DNA of 64,000 nt from contig JAGBFJ010000010.1 of the NCBI GenBank assembly GCA_017936545.1, positions 1 through 64,000 on the forward strand. The letters run 5' to 3'. This document shows positions 31,263 through 44,895 of the stretch, piece after piece. A model generated the notes under the pieces. It saw nothing but the letters and a program-made list of their open reading frames with translations, searched no databases and was not told the origin of the DNA. A program made the translations under genes and the position numbers. Each line of letters begins with the position of its first letter. Within the stretch, counting starts at the first letter, position 1. The DNA is from Sutterella sp. Lineage in GTDB: Bacteria; Pseudomonadota; Gammaproteobacteria; Burkholderiales; Burkholderiaceae_F.

Positions 31263-31339
31263 GTCTCCGTAGCTCAGCAGGATAGAGCATCCGCCTCCTA
31301 AGCGGAAGGTCGCGCGTTCGAATCGCGCCGGAGACGCCA
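31263..31339 (+). tRNA. tRNA-Arg (anticodon CCT)
   Basis: A complete cloverleaf: acceptor GTCTCCG with CGGAGAC, D stem GCTC/GAGC, anticodon stem TCCGC/GCGGA with loop CTCCTAA (anticodon CCT, reading AGG), T stem GCGCG/CGCGC with TTCGAAT loop, discriminator G and encoded CCA. A TAGAAT -10-like hexamer lies at 31216-31221. Confidence 0.97.
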
Positions 31340-31345
31340 CTGAAG

Positions 31346-31377
31346 AATCCCGTTCCTGTCCTGAGGTGCGGGATTTT
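31346..31377 (+). terminator. Intrinsic terminator of tRNA-Arg
   Basis: AATCCCG (31346-31352) pairs with CGGGATT (31369-31375), continuing into a T run. Confidence 0.8.
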
Positions 31378-31379
31378 TT

Positions 31380-31753
31380 GTTGCCGTCTGAATTTCAGAA
31401 GGCACAGCAGCAGAATGTGAGATTCTTTAGTATGAGTAAAGTTATCTTAAAGATACATATATTCTATGCATTGTGGTATAGTTTTTGCTGAGCAGCCGTT
31501 TGGCAGCCGCCGGATCTGAGGACAGCTGTCTCAAATCCGGCGGAATGAGAGGAGTTTCGTACGGGACTCTTTTTCAGGCTGCCCTGCTGAACGACTGACG
31601 CCCGGGTCGGACCCGCGTCGGACGGGGCGGAAGAATCTGCGGCGGACGGAATGGACGAGCGAAACCGCTGCACAGCTTCCGGCCCTTTCGTTCATCTGCG
31701 GGCCGGACTGTGATTCGTCGATCCGAGGCGGACGGATGCGGCGCAAGTGTTTT
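31380..31753. other. Intergenic region between tRNA-Arg and the MATE gene
   Basis: 374 nt without a supported protein gene. Bases 31420-31490 are markedly AT-rich and hold a promoter-like TATAGT. The candidate small RNA (31488-31574) follows. I see nothing clear in 31580-31753. Confidence 0.5.
31488..31574 (+). ncRNA. Candidate small RNA of about 87 nt
   Basis: Promoter-like TATAGT at 31477-31482 (poor -35 TACATA, 17-bp spacing) would start transcription near 31488. The RNA would hold a strong hairpin, CCGCCGGAT (31507-31515) with ATCCGGCGG (31535-31543). It would end in a textbook terminator, GAGTTTC (31552-31558), GTAC loop, GGGACTC (31563-31569) and five T. No open frame starts inside. 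The terminator has no other gene to serve on this strand. No family is recognised. Confidence 0.45.
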
Positions 31754-33100
31754 TCAGAGACGCTTCGTGCGCCAGCTGCCTTTTCTCCAGCAGACGAAAA
31801 GAACCGCTCCCGCCGTCAGATAGTAAATGTAGTCGGCGGTCCAAACCACGGCGACCTCGGCGGTGACGGAAACAATCGCGAAGATATAGACGAGGTAAAG
31901 GACGGCCGCGGCCATTGTCGCGACCGACGCTTCCTTCGTCTGACCCATGCCGCCCGTCACGAAGAGCAGGTACATCGACGGAATGGCCGTCGCAAAGCTG
32001 CCGAGCATGACGTAGAGCGTGGCCGTCGATGCTTCGATGACCTCGTCCAGACTGGTGAAGACAGAAAGCGTCGCGGCCGGAAAGAGCGCGATGAGGACCA
32101 TCAGCGGAATCATCGCTGCGGTGCAGACGATCAGTCCGCGTCTGACGACGCCCGGCACTTCGTCGGGACGATTTTCTCCCATTAGATTCGACGCGATGGC
32201 GCCGCAGGCGGAACCGAAGCCGTGAATGAAGAGAAACAGCGTGGAACAGATCTGGCGGGCGATGTTGGAGACGGCAAGCGGCGTTTCGCCGAGATGCTCC
32301 ACCGCCAGAAAGAAGATCAGCCAGGCCAGAAAGGCAAAGGCTTCCTGAATCATCAGCCAGCGCCCTAGCGCGAAGAGTTCTCGATGCAGATGCCATCCGG
32401 CGGGGCTGCCTGAAAAGAGCTGGTAGCGAAGGCGGTCGACTTTGCAGAATGTGTAGACGGCAAAGAAGATCAGGCAGACGGCGTCGGCGACGGAGGAAGC
32501 GATGGCGGCGCCCGCGATGCCGAGTGCGGGAATCGGTCCGCAGCCGAAGATGAGCGCCCAGTTGAGCAGGCAGTTCGTGACGACCATCACGACGGAGCTC
32601 GCGGTCAGAATGGCCGGACGCAGGACTGCAATGAAGAAGGCGCGGAAGGCGGCGCAGAGAAAGGCAAACGGCAGTCCCCACACGCGCCAGAAAAGATAGG
32701 TGTCGCTTGCGGCGGCGACGTCCCCCGAGGCGCAGACGTGCGAGAAGAAGGGGCCGGAAAGAAAGAACGAAACGAGGATGAGGAGAACGGACAGAGCCGT
32801 CAGAAAAAGCGCGCCTGCGCGAAACGCCCGTCCGATGTCGGCGAAGCGTTTTTCTCCGTTGCGCCGGGCCATGAAGGACTGCAGCCCGAAGCTGTAGCCG
32901 AAGCCCAGCATCAGCAGCACCAGGAAAAAGACGCCGGAGAGTGCGGCGGCGCCGAGCTCGACTTCGCCTACGCGGCCGAGAAAGGCCACGTCCGTCATGC
33001 CGATCAGCTGCTCGAGCAGAAAGCTCAGCATGAGCGGAAGCGCCATGCGGACGATGCGTCCGGTGCCGTAATGCTGCTGCGGAATGACTGAAGTCGACAT
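31754..33100 (-). CDS. MATE family multidrug/sodium antiporter
   Basis: 448 aa, twelve predicted membrane helices in two six-helix bundles. LPLMLSFLLEQLIGMTDVAFLGRVGEVELGAAAL at the N-terminus is the MatE signature, and the second bundle repeats it around GSACGAIASNLMGENRPDEV. It exports cationic drugs or metabolites using a proton or sodium gradient. The substrate is unknown. It lies alone, downstream of the asparaginase gene on the same strand but behind that gene's terminator. Confidence 0.9.
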   Translation of the reverse strand: MSTSVIPQQHYGTGRIVRMALPLMLSFLLEQLIGMTDVAFLGRVGEVELGAAALSGVFFLVLLMLGFGYSFGLQSFMARRNGEKRFADIGRAFRAGALFLTALSVLLILVSFFLSGPFFSHVCASGDVAAASDTYLFWRVWGLPFAFLCAAFRAFFIAVLRPAILTASSVVMVVTNCLLNWALIFGCGPIPALGIAGAAIASSVADAVCLIFFAVYTFCKVDRLRYQLFSGSPAGWHLHRELFALGRWLMIQEAFAFLAWLIFFLAVEHLGETPLAVSNIARQICSTLFLFIHGFGSACGAIASNLMGENRPDEVPGVVRRGLIVCTAAMIPLMVLIALFPAATLSVFTSLDEVIEASTATLYVMLGSFATAIPSMYLLFVTGGMGQTKEASVATMAAAVLYLVYIFAIVSVTAEVAVVWTADYIYYLTAGAVLFVCWRKGSWRTKRL

Positions 33101-33130
33101 ATGCGGTAAGTAAGCATGAACAGACGGAAA

Positions 33131-33164
33131 AAGCGTACCGCCGCGGGCTGCGGACGGTACGCTT
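33131..33164 (-). terminator. Intrinsic terminator of the asparaginase gene
   Basis: AAGCGTACCG (33131-33140) and CGGTACGCTT (33155-33164) form a perfect 10-bp stem. Read leftward, it runs into TTTTTCC. Confidence 0.85.
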
Positions 33165-33242
33165 CAGGTTACCGCATCATTTTAGCGGGATCGCACGGCG
33201 CACGCTTCAGGCTTGCCGTCCGGTCAGACCGCCTTCTTCAGA

Positions 33243-34286
33243 TCAGTAGAGGTCGAAGAACTTCTGGATTTCCTGCCAGTCGCCGGTCTTCGTGAGGGCG
33301 AGCTGGAGAAGCACGCGGGCCTTCTGCGGGTTCAGCGTGCCGGAGGACACCCAGTGCTGGGCCTTGTCGTCCACTTCTGCGTCCTTCGTGGTGGCGCCGG
33401 TCGGAACGCGGGAGGAGCGGACGACGACGATGCCGTCCTTCGTGGCCTTTTCAAGCACCGGCCAGATGGCCTTGTGGATGTTGCCGTTGCCGACGCCGGC
33501 GCTCACGATGCCCTTGTAGCCAGCCTTGATGAGGGCTTCGGCCTGCATGCCTTCAACACCGGCGTGGTTGTAGACGATGCCGACCTTCGGAAGCTTGTCG
33601 AGCTTGGAAACGTCGAACGGGGTCTTCGTCGTGTGGGCGCGGACCGGCATGACTTCGTAGGTCACCTGGTTGTTGAAGATCGTGCCGACCTTGCCGAAGT
33701 TGGCGGCCTGGAAGGTTTCGGGCTGGACCGTGTTGGTCTTCATGACTTCACGGGCGCCGATCACGACGTTGTCCATGGCGACAACGACGCCCTGCTTGGC
33801 GGTTTCAGGCGTGGCGGCCGTCAGAACGGCGTTGAAGAGGTTGCGCGGACCGTCGGCGCCGAGACCGGTCGACGGAAGCATGGCGCCCACCATCACCACG
33901 GGCTTGGCGCACTTCGAGGTGAGGTTGAGGAAGTAGGCGGTTTCTTCCATCGTGTCGGTGCCGTGCGTGATCACGAAGCCGTCGTACTTGCCGCAGTCGG
34001 TGTTGATCGTCTTGGCGAGCTTGAGCCAGACTTCGTCGGACATGTCCTGGCTGCCGATCTGAGAAACCTGAACCGGCGTGACGTTGGCGATCTTGGCCAG
34101 TTCGGGCACGGCGGCGACGAGATGGTTGACGCTCACCTTGCCGGCGGCATAGGCGGAACCCGTCGAGGAATTGCCGGCGCCGGCGATCGTGCCGCCCGTG
34201 GCGAGCACGGCGATGTTGGGCAGCGCGAGAGCGGCGCCCGAAGCGGCGATGAGACCGAGACCGATAAGTGTCTTCTTGATGGACAT
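33243..34286 (-). CDS. ansB: Periplasmic (type II) L-asparaginase
   Basis: 347 aa from the ATG at 34286 (MSIKKTLIGLGLIAASG), preceded by AAGGAG. Sec signal peptide, probably cut after ALA at 22. Both catalytic threonine regions are present: LATGGTIAGAG, and HGTDTMEETAYFL with the Lys-containing KCAKPVVMVGAM region following. It hydrolyses asparagine, and often glutamine, in the periplasm to aspartate and ammonia. In gut anaerobes this can feed fumarate respiration. It is a single gene with its own terminator. Confidence 0.93.
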   Translation of the reverse strand: MSIKKTLIGLGLIAASGAALALPNIAVLATGGTIAGAGNSSTGSAYAAGKVSVNHLVAAVPELAKIANVTPVQVSQIGSQDMSDEVWLKLAKTINTDCGKYDGFVITHGTDTMEETAYFLNLTSKCAKPVVMVGAMLPSTGLGADGPRNLFNAVLTAATPETAKQGVVVAMDNVVIGAREVMKTNTVQPETFQAANFGKVGTIFNNQVTYEVMPVRAHTTKTPFDVSKLDKLPKVGIVYNHAGVEGMQAEALIKAGYKGIVSAGVGNGNIHKAIWPVLEKATKDGIVVVRSSRVPTGATTKDAEVDDKAQHWVSSGTLNPQKARVLLQLALTKTGDWQEIQKFFDLY

Positions 34287-36212
<1,926 letters not shown>

Positions 36213-36260
36213 GCCGAGCGGCGGGAGCGGTCCAGCCGGACCGCTGAGCATGCACAGCCG

Positions 36261-36294
36261 AAGACGCCTCACTCCAGCGGGAGCGGGGCGTCTT
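36261..36294 (+). terminator. Intrinsic terminator of argG
   Basis: AAGACGCC (36261-36268) and GGCGTCTT (36287-36294), followed by a broken T tract (TCTTTC). Confidence 0.7.
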
Positions 36295-36446
36295 TCTTTG
36301 GATGTCAGTTGCTGCAGATGAACCTTTGCCTGCCATCCGCTTCTCGGAAGCATTAAGATGAGAGGGCAATGATGCCGGAAGGTCCGATTTCCCCGACCTT
36401 CCGGTTTTTGTCAATGCAACGCACAGTTTTAACAGAAGAACCAATC

Positions 36447-37481
36447 ATGTCTGAAGAACATACGAAGACACAGGAAAACGAGGCCGGCTTTTCCAGTCAC
36501 GGCCGCGGCGACAGCCACTGGGTGCATGCGGCGGAAAAGACGAAGACGAGCGTGCTCGGCTTTGCCGTGCTGCTCACGCTGAGCTTTTCCGCGATCGAAC
36601 TGATCGGCGGTCTGTGGGGCAACTCGCTCGCCCTGATCGGCGACGCCGGCCACATGGTGACCGACTCCGCCAGCCTGCTTTTTGCCCTCATCGCCAACAA
36701 GCTCGCCCAGAAGGGCGCCGACAGCGATCACTCGTTTGGCCACGGCCGCGTCGAAGTGCTCGCCGCCTTCATCAACGGTCTGGTGATGCTCGGCGTGGTC
36801 ATCTGGATTTTTGTCGAAGCCATCGATCGCATCAATGAACCGCAGCCCGTCTCGGGCTTCTCGGTGATGACGATCGCCGCCGTGGGTCTGGTGATCAACG
36901 TGCTCGTCGCCTGGTCGCTCTCGCGTGACCAGAAGAACATGAATACGCGCGCGGCGCTGCTGCACGTCATGGGCGACCTTCTCGGCAGCGTGGCCGCGAT
37001 TGCCGCCGGCGCGATCATCTTCTTCGGCGGCCCGACGATCGTCGACCCGATCCTGTCGATGCTCGTCTGCTGCCTGCTGCTGCACGCCACCTGGGAAGTG
37101 CTCCGCGACTCGAGCCGCGTGCTTCTTGACAGCGTGCCCGAAGGCGTCAACTACTTCAGCGTCGGCCGCCGCATCGAACAGATCCCCGGCGTCGAGAAGG
37201 TGCACGACCTGCACGTCTGGACGATGAGCCCCGGACACGGCGCCATTCAGTGCCACGTGCATATCGAAAGCCCCCAGTGCTGGCCGAAGATTCTTGATGC
37301 GATCCGCACGTCGCTACACGAAGAGTTCCAGATCGACCACGTCACCGTGCAGCCCGAATGGGACTTCTCCGGCGACGAAGAGGAATGCGAGGTCTGCCGA
37401 AGCGGCCTCTGCCCCGAGGATTTTTCGGAACCCTCGCCGCAGCCGGCGGGCGTGACGCTGGATCTTTCCAAACTTGACTGA
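36447..37481 (+). CDS. Cation diffusion facilitator (zinc/cobalt-type exporter)
   Basis: 344 aa from ATG 36447 (MSEEHTKTQENE), with AGAAG upstream. CDF family: six helices, with metal-binding pairs in LIGDAGHMVTDSASLL and HVMGDLLGSVAAI, the HxxxD pattern of zinc exporters such as ZitB/CzcD. A cytosolic C-terminal domain carries EKVHDLHVWTMSPGHGAIQCHVHIE. The tail ends with an extra cysteine-bearing acidic segment (EEECEVCRSGLC) that could bind metal. It exports divalent cations in exchange for protons. Confidence 0.9.
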   Translation: MSEEHTKTQENEAGFSSHGRGDSHWVHAAEKTKTSVLGFAVLLTLSFSAIELIGGLWGNSLALIGDAGHMVTDSASLLFALIANKLAQKGADSDHSFGHGRVEVLAAFINGLVMLGVVIWIFVEAIDRINEPQPVSGFSVMTIAAVGLVINVLVAWSLSRDQKNMNTRAALLHVMGDLLGSVAAIAAGAIIFFGGPTIVDPILSMLVCCLLLHATWEVLRDSSRVLLDSVPEGVNYFSVGRRIEQIPGVEKVHDLHVWTMSPGHGAIQCHVHIESPQCWPKILDAIRTSLHEEFQIDHVTVQPEWDFSGDEEECEVCRSGLCPEDFSEPSPQPAGVTLDLSKLD

Positions 37482-37492
37482 TGACGAATGAA

Positions 37493-37533
37493 GCGGGCGG
37501 GCGCCAAAAAAGCGTTCCGCCCGCATTCTTTTT
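37493..37533 (+). terminator. Intrinsic terminator of the CDF gene
   Basis: GCGGGCGG (37493-37500) and CCGCCCGC (37517-37524), then a T-rich tract. Confidence 0.75.
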
Positions 37534-37616
37534 CTCTTACAATTAACCGATCAGCCGGCGCGCTCGGCGCCGCATGCGCGAGGTCCATCCCCGGGATGCG
37601 CCTCAGCGATTCCCTG

Positions 37617-39328
<1,712 letters not shown>

Positions 39329-39437
39329 CCGTGTGAGACGCTGAGGCGCCTCTGATGAAGGGCAGTCTTTCCAAACCGGCAAGGTTCGGGGGGCTGCCTT
39401 TTTTCTTGAACAGAACTTTGATAAGGATGAAGCCGTC

Positions 39438-40295
39438 ATGAAGCTCTGCGGATTCGATATCGGACTTGACCGTCCGTTCTTTCTCATCGCCGGTCCCTGC
39501 GTGATCGAAAGCGAACAGATGGCCGTCGACATCGCCTCGGAAATGAAGGCGATCACCGACGATCTGGGCATTCCCTACATCTTCAAGGCAAGCTACGACA
39601 AGGCCAACCGCACGTCGTGCCGCTCCTTCCGCGGTCCCGGCATCGAAGGGGGTCTGAAGATTCTCGCCGCCGTTCGTGAAAAGGTCGGCGTGCCGGTGCT
39701 CACCGACGTGCATACCGAAGACGAGGTGCCTCTCGTCGCCGCCGTAGCCGACGTGCTCCAGACGCCCGCCTTCCTCTGCCGTCAGACGGACTTCATCCGC
39801 GCCTGCGCCGTGTCCGGAAAGCCCGTCAACATCAAGAAAGGCCAGTTCCTGGCGCCGGGCGACATGAAGAATGTGGTCGAAAAGGCCCGCGAAGCCTGTC
39901 TGGAAGCCGGCATGGATGCGGACCGCTTCATGGTCTGCGAACGCGGCGCCAGCTTCGGCTACGGCAACCTGGTGTCCGACATGCGCAGCCTTGCCATCAT
40001 GCGCGAGACGCAGGCGCCGGTCGTCTTCGACGCCACGCACTCCGTGCAGCTGCCGGGCTGCAACGGCGTCTGCTCGGGCGGGCAGCGCCAGTTCGTGCCT
40101 GTGCTTTCCCGCGCCGCGGTGGCCGCGGGCGTGGCGGGACTCTTCATGGAAACGCATCCCGAACCGGCGAAGGCCAAGAGCGACGGTCCGAATCTCGTGC
40201 CGCTCGCGCGCATGCGCGAACTGCTGACGAGCCTCAAGGCAATCGACGCCGTCGTGAAGTCGGGTCCCTTCCTTGAAGACACCATCGCAGGCTAA
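39438..40295 (+). CDS. kdsA: 3-deoxy-8-phosphooctulonate (KDO-8-P) synthase
   Basis: 285 aa. [38 protein letters not shown] and [12 protein letters not shown] are diagnostic of the KDO8P/DAHP synthase family, KdsA branch. It condenses phosphoenolpyruvate with arabinose-5-phosphate for lipopolysaccharide. It lies 109 nt after pyrG, with AAGGA 8-12 nt before ATG 39438. Confidence 0.97.
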   Translation: MKLCGFDIGLDRPFFLIAGPCVIESEQMAVDIASEMKAITDDLGIPYIFKASYDKANRTSCRSFRGPGIEGGLKILAAVREKVGVPVLTDVHTEDEVPLVAAVADVLQTPAFLCRQTDFIRACAVSGKPVNIKKGQFLAPGDMKNVVEKAREACLEAGMDADRFMVCERGASFGYGNLVSDMRSLAIMRETQAPVVFDATHSVQLPGCNGVCSGGQRQFVPVLSRAAVAAGVAGLFMETHPEPAKAKSDGPNLVPLARMRELLTSLKAIDAVVKSGPFLEDTIAG

Positions 40296-41660
<1,365 letters not shown>

Positions 41661-41675
41661 GCCGGGGATCCTCCC

Positions 41676-42110
41676 GTGACCCGCATCTTCATCCTGCTGA
41701 TCGCGGCCGGCATCGCCGTCGTGGGCTGGCAGCTCGCGGGTCCGGGCGGCGTCTGGTTCCGTGCTGCGGAGCTTGAGGAGGCGCTCGCTCAGCAGAACGA
41801 GACGAACCGCCAGCTCCGGGCGCGCAACGAGGAACTGAGCGCCGAGCTCTATTCGCTGCAGCATCAGAGGGACGCCATCGAAGAGCGCGCCAGACGCGAG
41901 CTCTACATGGTGAAAAAGGACGAAGTGCTCTTCCGGCTCGAGACGCCGGAGGAGTACGAGAAGCGCGCGGCCGAGCTCGCCTCGATGCCCGACTACCGCT
42001 CGCCCGACATCAAGCCGGGTTCCCGGCAGACCTTCGCGGCAAAGCGCGGCGACCTTTATCACGCGCCGAAAAACCTTCGTGCGCCGCCTTCTCGAGGCAA
42101 GCGGGAATAA
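41676..42110 (+). CDS. ftsB: Cell division protein FtsB
   Basis: 144 aa from GTG 41676. A short N-terminus and one membrane segment (IFILLIAAGIAVVGWQLA) precede a coiled coil (about residues 30-70, LEEALAQQNETNRQLRARNEEL) and the DPxxIEERAR-like region DAIEERARRELYMVKKDEV. It bridges FtsL and FtsQ in the divisome. It is longer than E. coli FtsB (103 aa) by a basic, probably disordered C-terminal tail. It lies 15 nt after eno, its usual partner. Confidence 0.92.
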   Translation: MTRIFILLIAAGIAVVGWQLAGPGGVWFRAAELEEALAQQNETNRQLRARNEELSAELYSLQHQRDAIEERARRELYMVKKDEVLFRLETPEEYEKRAAELASMPDYRSPDIKPGSRQTFAAKRGDLYHAPKNLRAPPSRGKRE

Positions 42111-42129
42111 ACCGCAGCCCCAGTGCAAA

Positions 42130-42163
42130 AACCCCGTTCCCGGGCAACGCCGGAAACGGGGTT
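42130..42163. terminator. Bidirectional terminator between ftsB and hslO
   Basis: AACCCCGTT (42130-42138) and AACGGGGTT (42155-42163), between convergent genes. Confidence 0.75.
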
Positions 42164-42201
42164 CATTATTTTGGGGTTCAGCAGATCGGCCGCCGATTCA
42201 C

Positions 42202-43110
42202 TCAGTTGAGCTGGGCCTTGGCGTGCGCTTCATGCGCAAAGAGCGCTTTGACGTCGGCCTCGTCGAAGCGGCGGACGGTTCCGCAGAAGTGGCAGGCGAC
42301 TTCGATCGCACCGCGCTCGCGCACGATGGCTTCGGCTTCTTCGCGGCCGAGCGAGCGGATCATGCTGCGCACCCCTTCGTCGCTGCAGCGGCAGGAAAAG
42401 ACGGGCTTGGCCTCGTAGGTGACGAGAGGTTCTTCCTCCCAGAAGAGGCGGCGGTTGATCTCTTCGGGCGCCAGCGTCAGAAGTTCTTCGCTCTTGACGG
42501 TGTCGACGAACATCTGCAGCCGCTGCCAGGCTTCGGGATCGAAATCCTCGGGGAGCTTGCGTCCGCCTTCGGTCGGCATCTTCTGGATCATGACACCGCC
42601 GACGCCGCGGTCGTCGCTCGCGAGCATGATCTTGGTGTCGACCTGTTCGCTCGACGTGAAGTAGTTCGTCATGACTTCGGCGAAGGAGGCGCCTTCAAGC
42701 GGCACGACACCCTGATAGGGCTGCTGATCGGCGGGACGGCCGGTCTGATCGAGAATGAGCGCGCAGCGGCCGCGGCCCGTGCGGTTGACGAGGTCGGTCA
42801 GGGAGGCATTGACGTCGATCTCGCCCGCATCGTCGCGCATGGTGACGGAAACGCGGAAGACGAGACCTTTGCGGACTTCGGCTACGATGAGCTTGACGGG
42901 ACCGTCGCCCGCGATCTGAAGGAGCACCGAGCCGTCGAATTCCAGAGCAGCCGCAGCGAGCAGAGCGGAGGCGGTGACTTCGGCCGCCAGACGGCGGACG
43001 GCGACGGGCAGATGCTGGTGTTCGACCGCACGGTCGAATTCTGCGTGCAGCGACACGGTTTCGCCGCGCACGGCGGCACGCCTGAACAAAAGTTTCTGAA
43101 GAGCGTCCAT
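42202..43110 (-). CDS. hslO: Redox-regulated chaperone Hsp33
   Basis: 302 aa. The N-terminal domain ends with the C-terminal zinc switch CxC...CxxC: SCRCSDEGVRSMI and ACHFCGTVRRF. Oxidation releases zinc and turns on holdase activity, protecting unfolding proteins under hypochlorite or peroxide. The GTGRGRCALILDQTGRPADQQPYQG region is typical. No clear ribosome site precedes ATG 43110. Confidence 0.95.
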   Translation of the reverse strand: MDALQKLLFRRAAVRGETVSLHAEFDRAVEHQHLPVAVRRLAAEVTASALLAAAALEFDGSVLLQIAGDGPVKLIVAEVRKGLVFRVSVTMRDDAGEIDVNASLTDLVNRTGRGRCALILDQTGRPADQQPYQGVVPLEGASFAEVMTNYFTSSEQVDTKIMLASDDRGVGGVMIQKMPTEGGRKLPEDFDPEAWQRLQMFVDTVKSEELLTLAPEEINRRLFWEEEPLVTYEAKPVFSCRCSDEGVRSMIRSLGREEAEAIVRERGAIEVACHFCGTVRRFDEADVKALFAHEAHAKAQLN

Positions 43111-43134
43111 ATTTAGATAAGAATGCGGAATGTG

Positions 43135-43149
43135 GGACCGTTTCGGTCC
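43135..43149. other. Small perfect hairpin upstream of hslO
   Basis: GGACCG-TTT-CGGTCC (43135-43149), 25 nt before the hslO start in the space between divergent genes. It could be an operator or part of the hslO leader. Confidence 0.35.
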
Positions 43150-43254
43150 GGCTTGTTATGCCGTATATGGGGGCAGAAGCGGGATTTTCAAGGGCTTTGC
43201 AAAGCCGGACCGGGCGTGCGCAAAAACGCAGGCCTCGGAATGATGCGCGGATTC

Positions 43255-43260
43255 TATAAT
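43255..43260 (+). promoter_or_regulatory. -10 element for the PHP phosphatase gene
   Basis: TATAAT, 34 nt upstream of ATG 43294. No good -35 at normal spacing. Confidence 0.35.
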
Positions 43261-43293
43261 AAAAAGATTGCTGATTGTTTTTTTGGGTCCGAC

Positions 43294-44133
43294 ATGCGCA
43301 TTGACCTCCACATGCATTCCAACGTGTCCGACGGCAGTCTTTCGCCGTCGGCTCTCGTGCAGCTCGTGCACGACAACGGTGTCGAGCTGATGGCGCTGAC
43401 GGATCACGATACGATGGACGGCGTTCATCTTGCCGCCAGAACGGCCGAGTCGCTCGGCGTCGGTTTTATTCCCGGCGTTGAAGTGTCGACGGGCTGGGGC
43501 GGCCGGGTCATTCACATCGTCGGTCTCGGCATGGACCCCGAAAGCGCCGGCGTGGATGCGTTTTTCCGCGACGTCTGCGTGAAGCGCGACGTGCGCGGCC
43601 GACGCATCGGCGAGCGCTTCGATGCGATCGGCATTCACGGCGCCTATGAAGGCGCGCTTTCGCTGGCCGACAACAAGGACAATCTCTCCCGCACGCATTT
43701 CGCGCACTGGCTGCTTCAGAACGGTCATGTTTCCAATTATCAGGAAGCCTTCGACAGATATCTGAAGACCGGGCGGCCCTGCTGCGTCGACGTCGAGTGG
43801 CCCGGTCTGCGGGAGGTGATCGGACTCATTCACGACGCGGGCGGCATGGCGGTCATCGCGCATCCGGGACGCTACAGCTTCTCCGAGGACTGGATGCTTG
43901 ACGAACTCTTCAAGGCCTTCTGGGACATGGGAGGCGAGGCCATCGAAGTCTGCTCGGGATCACAGTCTCGGGATGCAGACGAGAAGCTTGCCGGCGTTGC
44001 CCGTCAGATGGGCTTTCTGGCGAGTTCCGGTTCCGACTGGCATTCGGTCCGCGGAACCCGTCCCGCCCCCGGCACGCAGCCCCAGATTCCCGACGATCTG
44101 ACGCCCGTCTGGCGCTTTCTCAGCTGGCGCTGA
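43294..44133 (+). CDS. PHP-domain 3',5'-nucleoside bisphosphate phosphatase (YciV/RNase AM type)
   Basis: 279 aa from ATG 43294. Metal ligands of the PHP fold are all visible: DLHMHSNVSDG, LTDHDTMDG, PGVEVSTGWGG, HTHFAHWL rendered here as SRTHFAHWLLQNG, VIAHPGRY and SSGSDWHS. The layout matches TrpH/YciV, which removes the 3' phosphate from pAp-like nucleotides and trims rRNA 5' ends. The frame extends upstream but without a homologous N-terminus. It stands before a site-2 protease homologue, 97 nt apart. Confidence 0.88.
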   Translation: MRIDLHMHSNVSDGSLSPSALVQLVHDNGVELMALTDHDTMDGVHLAARTAESLGVGFIPGVEVSTGWGGRVIHIVGLGMDPESAGVDAFFRDVCVKRDVRGRRIGERFDAIGIHGAYEGALSLADNKDNLSRTHFAHWLLQNGHVSNYQEAFDRYLKTGRPCCVDVEWPGLREVIGLIHDAGGMAVIAHPGRYSFSEDWMLDELFKAFWDMGGEAIEVCSGSQSRDADEKLAGVARQMGFLASSGSDWHSVRGTRPAPGTQPQIPDDLTPVWRFLSWR

Positions 44134-44230
44134 CATTTTCTGACCGACTGTCAGACGACGTTACGTTTTACCGGCGGTTCCGAAGGCACAATGTCTTTCG
44201 GCCCGCAACGCTTACCTTCGGAATTTCTCC

Positions 44231-44881
44231 ATGATTGCTCATGCCATTCAGACCATCTGCATTTATGCGATCCCGCTCATCTTCGCCATCACCATGCACG
44301 AGGCGGCGCACGGGTGGGTGGCCCGCAGGGCGGGCGACAGCACGGCCTGGATGCTCGGGCGTGTGACGCTCAATCCCATTCCTCACATCGATCCGGTAGG
44401 CACCGTGCTGGTGCCGGGCGCGCTGATTCTGATGTCCGCGCTGACGGGCAGCGGCGGTCTGCTCTTCGGCTGGGCCAAGCCCGTGCCGGTCAATCCCCGG
44501 CGCTTTCGCAACTTCAACCGCGACTGGATGCTCGTCGCGCTGGCCGGGCCGGCATCGAACCTGTTGCAGGCCGTGATCTGGGCGCTTCTTCTGAAGTTTG
44601 CGGTGATGTGCGGCATTACGGAACGCTTCGTCGTCAGCGTCTGCGTGGCAGGCATCTCGGTCAATCTGATGCTGATGGCCTTTAACCTTATTCCGATTCC
44701 CCCGCTTGACGGGGGGCGCATTCTCCGCGGTCTGCTTCCCGGCCGCGCCGCGATGATGCTCGACAGAATCGAGCCCTACGGCATGGTGATTCTGCTCGTT
44801 CTGATGGTGGGCGGCGGACTCTGGTACTTCGCCCGTCCCTTCCTGATGGCGGGCGAGTGGCTCGTCAATCTGATTCTCTGA
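44231..44881 (+). CDS. Site-2 protease (M50) family membrane metalloprotease
   Basis: 216 aa, five to six membrane segments. The zinc motif HEAAH (23-27) sits in the first helix and the third ligand in NLIPIPPLDGGRILRG, as in the short SpoIVFB/YwhC-like M50 branch without a PDZ domain. The FGWAKPVPVNPRRFRN loop is typical. It should cleave membrane-embedded substrates. The target is unknown, and these homologues are common in Burkholderiales without an assigned role. Confidence 0.9.
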   Translation: MIAHAIQTICIYAIPLIFAITMHEAAHGWVARRAGDSTAWMLGRVTLNPIPHIDPVGTVLVPGALILMSALTGSGGLLFGWAKPVPVNPRRFRNFNRDWMLVALAGPASNLLQAVIWALLLKFAVMCGITERFVVSVCVAGISVNLMLMAFNLIPIPPLDGGRILRGLLPGRAAMMLDRIEPYGMVILLVLMVGGGLWYFARPFLMAGEWLVNLIL

Positions 44882-44895
44882 AGAAGGATTCCGGC

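Noticed and set aside
39418..39437. FNR-like TTGAT-AAGG-ATGAA before kdsA
   Set aside because: One mismatch, and it coincides with the AAGGA ribosome site of kdsA; best explained by the Shine-Dalgarno sequence.
43123..43293. N-terminal extension of the PHP phosphatase
   Set aside because: The extra codons have no homologous look, contain the -10 box and a hairpin, and the family starts at MRIDLHMHS.
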